Shown here: positions 32,786 through 43,163 of the stretch, in pieces
How positions within the stretch are numbered: position 1 is the first letter of the stretch
How the letters are laid out: every line of letters begins with the position of its first letter
Origin: Clytia hemisphaerica
Lineage: Eukaryota > Cnidaria > Hydrozoa > Leptothecata > Clytiidae
Length of the DNA stretch: 64,000 bases
Reading direction: 5' to 3'
Assembly (NCBI GenBank): GCA_902728285.1
Contig: CACVBU010000616.1
Location: 1,799,309 to 1,863,308, forward strand
Translations under genes and position numbers: made by a program
Notes under the pieces: model-generated
The model's database searches: none
The model's input: the letters and a program-made list of their open reading frames with translations, nothing else
Told to the model about the DNA's origin: nothing

Positions 32786-35700
32786 ACATCTATGCATCCA
32801 TGTATCTATGTATCTACACATCCATGTATCTATGTATCTATATATCTACGCATCTATGTATCAATGTATCTACGCATCCATGTATCTATGTACCTAAATA
32901 TCCATGTATCTATGTATCTATGTATCCATGTATCTATGTATCTATGTATCCATGTATCTATGTATCTAAATATCCATGTATCCATGTATCTATGTATCTA
33001 TATATCTACATATCTACGCATCCATGTATCTATGTATCTACATATCTACACATCCATGTATCCATGTATCTATGTATCTATGTATCTACGCATCCATGTA
33101 TATATGTATCTAAATATCCATGTATCTATGTATCTATGTATCTACGCATCCATGTATCTATGTATCTACACATCCATGTATCCATGTATCTATGTATCTA
33201 CGCATCCATGTATTATGTATCTATGTATCTACATATCTACACATCTATGTATCTACATATCCACGTATCTATGTTTCTATGTATCTACATATCTACGCAT
33301 CAATGCATCTATGTATCTATGTATCTATGTATCTACATATCCATGTATCTATGTATCTATGTATCTAAATATCCATGTATCTATGTATCTATGTATCTAT
33401 ATATCTACATATCTATGTATCTATGTATCCACGTATCTATGTATCTACATATCTACGCATCCATGTATCTATGTATCTACATATCTACACATCCATGTAT
33501 CCATGTATCTATGTATCTATGTATCTACGCATCCATGTATCTATGTATCTAAATATCCATGTATCTATGTATCTATGTATCTATATATCTACATATCTAC
33601 GCATCCATGCATCTATGTATCTACATATCAAAGTATCTATATATCAATGTATCTATGTATCTATGTATCTAAATATCTATGTATCTACATATCTATGTAT
33701 CTATGTATCAATGTATCTATGTATCTATGTATCTATGTATCTATGTATCTATATATCCACGTATCTATGTATCTATATATCTACATATCTACGCATCCAT
33801 GTATCTATGTATCTACATATCTACACATCTATGTATTCACGTATCTATGTATCTATGTATCTACGTATCTACGCATCCATGTATCTATGTATCTATATAT
33901 CTACGCATCCATGTATCCATGTATCTATGTATCTATGCATCCATGTATCTATGTATCTATGTATCTATGTATCTACGCATCCATGTATCTATGTATCTAT
34001 ATATCTACGCATCTATGTATCCATGTATCTATGTATCTATGCATCCATGTATCAATGTATCTATGTATCTACGCATCCATGTATCTATGTATCTATGCAT
34101 CCATGTATCTATGTATCTATGTATCTATGTATCTACGCATTCATGTATCTATGTATCTATATATCTACGCATCCATGTATCTATGTATCTACGCATCTAT
34201 GTATCTATGTATCTAAATATCCATGTATCTACATATCAATGTATCTTTGTATCAATGTATCTATGTATCTACGCATCTATGTATCTATGTATCTAAATAT
34301 CCATGTATCTACATATCAATGTATCTTTGTATCAATGTATCTATGTATCTATGTATCTACGCATCTATGTATCTATGTATCTAAATAGCCATGTATCTAC
34401 ATATCAATGTATCTTTGTATCAATGTATCTATGTATCTATGTATCAATGTATCTATGTATCTATGTATCTATATATCCACGTATCTACGTATCTATGTAT
34501 CTATGTATCTACATATCTACACATCTATGTATCTATGTATCTACATATCTACGCATCCATGTATCTATGTATCTACGCATCCATGTATCTATGTATCTAT
34601 ATATCTACGTATCCATGTATCCATGTATCTATGTATCTATGCATCCATGTATCTATGCATCCATGTATCTATGTATCTATGTATCTACGCATCCATGTAT
34701 CTATGTATCTATATATCTACGCATCTATGTATCCATGTATCTATGTATCTATGCATCCATGTATCAATGTATCTATGTATCTACGCATCCATGTATCTAT
34801 GTATCTATGTATCTACGCATCCATGTATCTATGTATCTATATATCTACGCATCCATGTATCCATGTATCTATATATCTACGCATCCATGTATCCATGTAT
34901 CTATGCATCCATTTATCTATGTATCTACGCATCCATGTATCTATGTATCTATATATCTACGCATCCATGTATCCATGTATCTATGTATCTATGTATCTAT
35001 GTATCTACGCATCCATGTATCTATGTATCTATATATCTACGCATCCATGTATCCATGTATCTATGTATCTATATATCTACATATCTACGCATCCATGTAT
35101 CTATGTATCTACATATCTACACATCCATGTATCCATGTATCTATGTATCTACGCATCCATGTATTATGTATCTACATATCTACACATCTATGTATCTACA
35201 TATCCACGTATCTATGTTTCTATGTATCTACATATCTATGCATCAATGCATCTATGTATCTATGTATCTATGTATCTACATATCCATGTATCTATGTATC
35301 TATGTATCTAAATATCCATGTATCTATGTATCTATGTATCTATATATCTACATATCTATGTATCTATGTATCCACGTATCTATGTATCTACATATCTACG
35401 CATCCATGTATCTATGTATCTATGTATCTACATATTTACGCATCCATGTATCTATGTATCTATGTATCTACATATCCATGTATCTATGTATCTACATATC
35501 TACGCATCAATGTATCTATGTATCCATGTATCTATGTATCCATGTATCTACATATCCACGTATCTATGTATCTATGTATCTACGTATCTACGCATCCATG
35601 TATCAATGTATCTATGTATCTACGCATCCATGTATCTATGTACCTATGTATCTATATATCTACATATCCATGTATCTATATATCTATGTATCTATATATC

Positions 35701-36010
35701 TACATATCCATGTATCTATGTATCTATGTATCTATATATCTATGTATCTATGTATCTATGTATCTACATATCCATGTATCTATGTATCTATGTATCTATG
35801 TATCTACATATCTACGCATCCATGTATCTATGTATCTATATATCTACATATCCATGTATCTATGTAACTACGCATCCATGTATCTATGTATCTATGTATC
35901 TACATATCCACGTATCTATGTATCTACGTATCTACATATCTACGCATCCATGTATCTATGTATATATGTATCTACACATCCATGTATCTATGTATCTATG
36001 TATCTATATA
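32786..36010 (+). repeat. 8-bp satellite array, ATCTATGT orientation
   Basis: About 400 units of ATCTATGT with point variants (ATCCATGT, ATCTACGC, ATCTACAT, ATCTATAT, ATCAATGT, ATCTAAAT) in recurring phrases. All three + frames are open because the 24-bp period has no stop, which creates spurious frames of up to 633 codons. Confidence 0.97.
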
Positions 36011-37181
36011 ATCTACGAGGCCCCCCCAGCGGACCCAAAATTCACGCCATCACGCCAAATTTTTTTCGATTTCACGCCATCACGTCTGAAAATTTTGATT
36101 ATCACGATCACGCCAATTTTTTTCGATTTCACGCCATTTCTCCTAGAAAATTTAGTTTTCACGCTCATATTCTCTGGATAAATTCAGTTTTAGACCACGT
36201 TTAGACCCATTGGTATAGATAAAATGCCTTTATAGAAGCTTAATTTTTCTGTCAATCAGTTTTTCGGCATTCTCATGCGCGTAAGTCAAGATTATATCAT
36301 TTTTCCTATCGGAAACACCCGAAAAATCTGGAAGGAATTTGTGACCTCTGTTTTTCTATTTTTAGTAATACACAGGGGTCAAATTCGAGTTTTTTCGGAT
36401 AGGAAAAATGACGTAATCTCGACTTATGCATATCAAAAATTGTTTGACAACTGGTAGGTCATATCAAAGGGCCCCGGTTTGAGGGCTGAGGTATATTTGA
36501 GTAAATTGACAAAGCCCACCATGGTTGGGCAACAGAAAATTGAAATTTGAAGGGCTCAAAGTGCTATTTCAGGACCCATTTCAATTCAATTTGAAAAATA
36601 ATTCATGTAAAAATAATGGAAATCTTTTAAACGCACAAGTAGCTTTTTTGGTAAAAACATGAGGGGCTATGCCCTTTGGCCCCCCCCCGTTGAAATTTTC
36701 AATTCTCGACCCTAATCGTAGCATTTGACTTTATTTTGAAGACTAGCTAGCAACTGCTAAAGACAATTGGAAGTTACAAGGATAAATGGCAAATGAATAA
36801 AACTGTTTGCACCGTTTCTTTTATGTTTTAAAATGAGATCTATAAGAGGCCCCACCATAGTTGGGGCCGACCAAGAAAATTTTGAAATTTAAACCGCCTC
36901 TAAACTAGCTAAAATGGACATGGAATTACGATTCAAGTAATAAATATAATTTTCACGATCACGCTGAACTGCAAATTTCACGCCATCATATGTATTATCT
37001 ATCTATTTAAAGGATTATAATCATGATTCAAAGATAAAAAATGATCCATTGTTTTACTACATATCTAAAACTTCGCAAAAATCCGGGATTTTCAATGAAA
37101 GTTTCAACAGTTTACTACTGAAAAATGTAGTCAACCGTCTATACATTTCAACTGGACACCATACAAGTTCATGCTGCATAG
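36011..37181. other. spacer between the inverted satellite arms
   Basis: Unique sequence at the symmetry centre. It contains several direct copies of TTTCACGCCATCACG (36,050-36,140 and 36,960-36,990), GAGGCCCC words and a C-run near 36,685. No gene or element boundary established. Confidence 0.5.
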
Positions 37182-38931
37182 TGGATATGTACATACATAG
37201 ATGCGTAGATATGTAGATATATAGATACATAGATACATAGATACATGGATAAATGGATGCGTAGATATATAGATACATAGATACATGGATACGTAGATAC
37301 ATAGATACATAGATACATGGATGCGTAGATATGTAGATACATAGATACGTGGATATTACATAGATGTGTAGATATGTAGATATATAGATACATGGATGCG
37401 TAGATATGTAGATACATAGATACATAGATACGTGGATGCGTAGATACGTAGATATATAGATACATGGATATGTAGATACATAGATGTGTAGATATGTAGA
37501 TACATAGATACATAATACATGGATGCGTAGATACATAGATACATGGATACATGGATGTGTAGATATGTAGATACATAGATACATGGATGCGTAGATATGT
37601 AGATATATAGATACATGGATACATGGATACATGGATGCGTAGATACATAGATACATGGATGCATAGATACATAGATACATGGATACATGGATGCGTAGAT
37701 ATATAGATACATAGATACATGGATGCGTAGATACATAGATACATAGATACATAGATGCATAGATACATGGATACATGGATGCGTAGATATATAGATACAT
37801 AGATCCATGGATGCGTAGATATGTAGATACATAGATACATAGATACATGGATATGTAGATACATAGATACATAGATACATGGATATGTAGACACATAGAT
37901 ACATAGATATATAGATACATGGATATGTAGATATATAGATACATAGATATATAGATACATGGATATATAAAGATGTAGATACATAGAAACATAGATACAT
38001 GGATGCGTAGATACATAGATACATTGATACATGGATGCGTAGATATGTAGATACATAGATACATAGATACATGGATACATAGATACATGGATGCGTAGAT
38101 ATGTAGATACATAGATACATGGATATGTAGACACATAGATACATAGATATATAGATACATGGATATGTAGATATATAGATACATAGATATATAGATACAT
38201 GGATATGTAGATATATAGATACATAGATACATAGATACATGGATGCGTAAATACATAGATACATTGATACATGGATGCATAGATATGTAGATACATAGAT
38301 ACATGGATATGTAGATACATGGATACATAGATACATGGATACATGGATACATAGATACATGGATGCGTAGATATGTAGATACATAGATACATGGATATGT
38401 AGACACATAGATACATAGATATATAGATACATGGATATGTAGATATATAGATACATAGATACATAGATACATGGATGCGTAGATACATAGATACATTGAT
38501 ACATGGATGCATAGATATGTAGATACATAGATACATGGATATGTAGATACATGGATACATAGATACATGGATACATGGATACATAGATACATGGATGCGT
38601 AGATATGTAGATATATAGATACATAGATGCATGGATGCGTAGATATGTAGATACATAGATACATAGATACATAGATACATAGATACATGGATACATGGAT
38701 ATTTAGATACATAGATACATAGATACATGGATGCGTAGATATGTAGATACATAGATACATAGATACATAGATGCGTAGATATGTAGATACATAGATACAT
38801 AGATACATAGATGCATGGATGCGTAGATATGTAGATACATAGATACGTGGATATGTAGATACATAGATGTGTAGATATGTAGATACATAGATCCATGGAT
38901 GCGTAGATATGTAGATATATAGATACATAGA
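37182..38931 (-). repeat. 8-bp satellite array, inverted arm, part 1
   Basis: The same octamer on the opposite strand (ACATAGAT reading +). It shares private phrases with the + arm, including a rare one-unit defect (CCATGTATTATGTATC on the minus strand near 37,515). It is interrupted at 38,931 by a Helitron. Confidence 0.97.
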
Positions 38932-39981
38932 CTAGCCGTCACCCGGCGTCGCACCCGCCGAGTAGAGTGTTGTTGAACACATCAAAAGCCCTTTGGATGA
39001 TGGGGGAGTATAAAAAGATCTGATTTGTATATTGTAAGCCCACAGAACGAAATATTATCACTTTTCACTGATCAAAACTCGGAAAACCGCATATTTCATG
39101 TTTGGTGACGTCATTTGGGCCCTAAATGACGTCATCCAAAGGGTAATAAACTTTTCACTTCACTGAAATCAATTTGTCATTCATCCAAAAGATTTTCTCG
39201 ATGATTTCCGATCCAATGAGGGGTCAATCATTGCTTAAATCCTTCTCAAACTCCAGATATCAGATTTTCAGGTTTTGATGACGTCATCGGACCCAAAATG
39301 CCTCAGTTTGATTAAATTCATTTTCGAAAGTTCCTATATACCCACGCTTACCCCTTCCAACCCATTCTCCATTAAATTTCCGATCCAATGAGGGGTCAAC
39401 GACCTCCCAACACCTATCCAATCTCGAGATATCGCATTTTTCCTGTTTTGATGACGTCATCAACTGAAAACGCCTAAAAATTCAGCCAAGTTTCAAAGTC
39501 GCACTCAAGCCATATAAACCCTCCCATCTTATTCCCCATAAAATTATCGATCCAATGAGGGGTCACCGACCTCCCAACTCCTTTTCAAACTCGAGATATC
39601 GCATTTTGAAGTTTTTCCCAAATCTGTGACGTCATTGAGTCCCTTTACCCCTAATGTTGTCAACGGTCAATTCGCGAATTTTGAAATTTTTGCGGTCAAC
39701 GGGTACCTTGTGCCTCAAGGGTCCCAAAAAACCCAAAAACGTCAATTATTTCCACGGGAAAGTGGGTTTTTAAATTTGCGAAAGATTTGCACTGCAACGA
39801 CTTCTTCACAAAAACGCTAATTTTTTTTCACACTCTTCCCCTGACCACTTTCGCTTTCGTTTTCAACCACCCAGCCAACCACCCAACCAAAAAATCGGTC
39901 ACGTAACTCTCGAACCCCCATCTCAAAAATCCATAATGGCCCCCTCACGGCTCACTCACATTCTACGTTTAGTAATATAGA
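38932..39981 (-). mobile_element. non-autonomous Helitron, copy 2, inside the satellite
   Basis: On the minus strand it starts TCTATATTACTAAACGTAGA (39,981) and ends GGGTGACGGCTAG (38,932), with the same CGGCG/CGCCG hairpin as copy 1. The flanks are A on the 5' side and T on the 3' side. Joining the flanks gives an uninterrupted GATACATA register, so there was no target duplication. It is 1,050 bp and similar to copy 1 along its length. Confidence 0.92.
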
Positions 39982-40570
39982 TACATAGATACATGGATAT
40001 GTAGATATATGGATACATAGATACATAGATGCATAGATACATAGATACATAGATACATGGATGCGTAGATATGTAGATACATAGATACATGGATACATAG
40101 ATACATGGATGCGTAGATATGTAGATACATAGATACACAGATACGTAGATATATAGATACATGGATATGTAGATATATAGATACATAGATATATAGATAC
40201 ATGGATGCGTAGATATGTAGATACATAGATACATGGATGTGTAGATACATGGATGCGTAGATATGTAGATACATAGATACATAGATGTGTAGATATGTAG
40301 ATACATAGATCCATGGATGCGTAGATATGTAGATATATAGATACATAGATACATATATACATGGATATATAGATACATAGATACATAGATACATGGATAC
40401 ATGGATGCGTAGATATATAGATACATAGATACACAGATACGTAGATATATAGATGTAGATACATAGATACATGGATGCGTAGATATGTAGATACATAGAT
40501 ACATGGATGCGTAGATATGTAGATACATAGATACATAGATACGTGGATATGTAGATACATAGATATATAG
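39982..40570 (-). repeat. 8-bp satellite array, inverted arm, part 2
   Basis: Continuation of the 37,182-38,931 array on the other side of the Helitron. It decays into GGAATATAGGAATATG at the right end. Confidence 0.95.
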
Positions 40571-41090
40571 GAATATAGGAATATGTACCATATATTGATT
40601 ACGTAATGTTAGAATGTTTTTATTCTTCGTCTACCGGCATCCATAAGGCCGGCAAATTGTCGGCAAATTGTCGGCAAATTACCGGTATCAAACACCCTTC
40701 TAAAAATAGACGTCACGGCTGGTAACCGCAAAGTTCCCGCCTATAGGTTTAAGAAAGAAAAAATTGCTTGATTTCGTGAACCGATAAATTACCGGCTTAA
40801 TTCTATGAGTGAGCGGACGATTATCGACTATTGCCGGCAAATTGGCGGATCATTTTCCGATGTTTGCCGGAAAGATTTTTATGTACTTAAAATCGCTTGG
40901 AGGATCACAAATAAGGTAAAAATAGGCTAAAATCAGGCTATTTAGAGCAAAATAAGGGCCCTTCTCTTTGACAGCTGAAAATATTCTTAGAGATTAATAA
41001 ACGGGGGGGTCCTAATAAGGTCCGGGGGGGTTGGAAAATTTTCGAAAAATTAACAAGCGGGGGGGCCTGTTTATTTGGAACCTAAGAGTA

Positions 41091-41607
41091 AAATTTGAGC
41101 CATAGATGAAAAAATTTGAGCCAAGCCAACCTTGAAAACTAATTTGAAGATCAACTTCCCAAGAAAAAGATCAACAGGGGAGACCCAACCCACCTAGATC
41201 CGCGCACCGCTGGATAGGCTACCGTGAAGTCGGGTAACTTGCATCATTGGAGGGAAACTTACATAGTCATCAAATGACTGACCAACCAAAGCAGCAAAAT
41301 TTCAAAACAAATTAGCTAAGCAGCTCCGTTCGCAGGTTACTCTACCATCTATTAGCTGCGAGTGGAGCTCTAATTTTTTCTTTCAAAAGATTGTTCGCGC
41401 ACTGGTTCCTCATTCACGGACTGGTCTGAATTGCGCTCAAGTCAACAACTTATTATTTTTGATCCATTTTAAAGAGTCAAGCAAGCAAATGTGAAGTAAA
41501 GTAAAAGAAATATCCATTTCAATGGAAACATATGATAATAAAATCGATCTACAAAAATAAAGGTATATAAATGAAACAAAATGAAGAATCGAAGATGAAT
41601 CTTCCTC
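41091..41607. other. intergenic
   Basis: Nothing recognised between the composite element and the reverse transcriptase remnant. Confidence 0.4.
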
Positions 41608-41835
41608 ACAAGTATAGTGAACAAGATATTTGAAAAGATTCTTCTAAATCAAAACAAAGAAACCATCAAGGAGAATATGTCCCTCTTCCAGTGTGGAGGA
41701 AGAAGTGGCAGGGGAATCTGCAATCATATGTTCACAATCCGTGCATTGTGCGACAAAGCCAAATATTTTAATAAAAATTTATACTTATTTTTTACGGGTA
41801 TTAAGAAAAATGTTTCACACACTTTCACAGCATAA
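41608..41835 (+). pseudogene. reverse transcriptase fragment of a non-LTR retrotransposon
   Basis: An open frame of about 72 codons resembles the early fingers/palm part of LINE reverse transcriptases. VNKIFEKILLNQ and SLFQCGGRSGRGICNHMFTI parallel the family pattern (R-x-x-x-I...QxGFrxGRgtxdxIFxLR). KNLYLFFTGIKKNVS corresponds to the block that normally reads L-x-x-xFxDxxKAFD. The catalytic Asp is replaced (FTG for FxD) and the rest of the enzyme is absent, so it is a dead fragment. The first codon of the open stretch is not a real start. Confidence 0.65.
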
Positions 41836-41904
41836 TTTTTGATACGCATTTCGGTGGGATGCTACTGTGACTTACTGTCTTGAAATCATTTCATCTCCAA
41901 AAGT

Positions 41905-42250
41905 CTCTGGTTATAATTAGCAGCGAAAACATTGCGTAATGACTCCACCCATAGCCTGATAGTAGATCACCTTCTCAGCACTTAATTTTTATCTATTGAT
42001 TTTGCTATACCAGTGTACTTGTGTCAGGCTGAAAAATACATACACAATCGCTAGTCTATTTGTCTTTCTCAAACCTTGTCCCTTAATAATGTTTGTATTT
42101 GTGTACTTTTTAATAAGCTCAGCGTATAGAGGCTTAGTTGTTTCCTATATGAAACACTGCAAGATAAAAATTAAACCTGAAAATTGATCTACTATCTGGT
42201 TGTTGTTTGGAGTCATTACGTGATGTTTTCACCGCTTATCATAACTAGAA
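41905..42250. mobile_element. MITE with about 65-bp inverted ends
   Basis: The left arm GGTTATAATTAGCAGCGAAA continues into GTAATGACTCC and GATAGTAGATCA. The right arm is its inverse (TTTTCACCGCTTATCATAAC). The element is about 345 bp with no coding capacity. Flanking duplication unclear. Confidence 0.65.
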
Positions 42251-42494
42251 ATTTACAATCCTGTACAATCTCGTCTTTTCTTACCGTTTTTTGCCTAGAT
42301 ATTACAATACAATATTATAGCAAATACCGGGTGACCTAGAAAAAAGTATTGGTTTGATGGCTAATAAACTGTGTCCTAAATAATGTGAAATTTTAATGAA
42401 TTCTTTTGACGTTGTAAAGAGGAAAATTTGGTATACAACTTTTTAAATTTAGTTCTCAAGTTATAAGCTTTTTTAGTCAAAATGTTGCTTTTGA

Positions 42495-42650
42495 AAAAGT
42501 CCAAAAACATCTTTAAAATGGGATATATCAAATTAATGCAATTCTATGCAGAAAACCTCTTTATTTTCACTATTTTATTGTAAAGAGGTTAATTCTGCAT
42601 AGAATTGCGTTAATTTTATATCCAATTTTAAAGGTGTTTTTGGACTTTTT
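42495..42650. repeat. long fold-back hairpin
   Basis: The arms AAAAAGTCCAAAAACATCTT and its inverse pair for about 70 bases, including TGCAATTCTATGCAGAA, with a short AT-rich loop. Transcribed RNA would form a long hairpin. It is probably the core of a larger MITE. Confidence 0.75.
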
Positions 42651-43163
42651 CGTAACAATTGCGATCAATTAATGATCTCACCTGATTTTTGTAAAATTAT
42701 CCTAACAAAAGTTATGGGGAAAAATAGGAAAACAGATTGTGAGCGATTTTTCAAATAAAATTTAGTAAAAATTGTTAAAGAATGTTTGATTTAATACCCC
42801 TTAAATTTAGATAAATTTTGGACTTTATCAAAAGTGCATTTTGACTTCAAAAACTTATGATTAGTTTCCTACAAAACAAATTTTGGCACAACACATACTA
42901 CATTAGCGATTTGAAAAGACAATGGATTTCTCATACAGCTCCGGGGTCTGGAATCAAATTAGTAATTCCTAACAGGGATATGCCTTTGATTACCGGTCAA
43001 GCCCCTGCTTCTCTCTGTCATTCTTCTTTTTTTGATCCCACCTTGGGATCCAACGAAAAAGTCTCGACTGCGGTCGAGCGATGATGATTTTTTAAATTAA
43101 TTTTAATATTCAATGTTTTATTTTTTATATAAGATTTTATAAGTTTAAAGAATTTAAATAATA
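42651..43163. other. upstream region of AKIP1
   Basis: AT-rich. A TATATAA-like word (43,124-43,134) lies 30-40 bases before the start codon. A 75-codon open frame at 42,857-43,084 has no recognisable domain. Confidence 0.35.

Larger units (their letters stand above)
32484..40909. mobile_element. inner element with TGTGAYCCTCCAAGCGAT inverted ends
   Basis: The left end is TGTGACCCTCCAAGCGATAT and the right end is the inverse of TGTGATCCTCCAAGCGATTT. Inside each end are several copies of CCGGCAAATT and TTACCGG in both orientations (32,520-32,720 and 40,620-40,880). A short element with similar ends lies at 60,286-60,565, so this is a family whose giant member has been filled with satellite. 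Confidence 0.7.
32353..41090. mobile_element. outer composite element with G-run inverted ends and TA duplication
   Basis: The left end reads TA then CTCTTAGGTTCCAAATAAAC followed by G7 tracts; the right end is the exact inverse ending in TA. The first 22 bases match perfectly and the G-run region (AATAAACGGGGGGG, TTGGAAAATTTTC) is also mirrored. The same end design (TACTCT[C/T][G/A]GGTnCC plus G-runs) bounds short elements at 45,467, 52,327 and 58,456. The interior encodes nothing. It holds a second inverted-ended element and the satellite arrays. Confidence 0.75.

Noticed and set aside
32792-38928. Open frames of up to 633 codons in several frames of the satellite (repeating IYVSMYLC-like peptides)
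   Set aside because: They arise because the 8-bp unit has no stop in its 24-bp coding period. They occur in all frames on one strand of each arm and have no other protein features.
32786-40570. CRISPR-like repeats
   Set aside because: There are no unique spacers of constant length, and the gene context is eukaryotic.
41996-42187. 63-codon hydrophobic frame
   Set aside because: It lies wholly inside the MITE at 41,905-42,250; no support as a gene.
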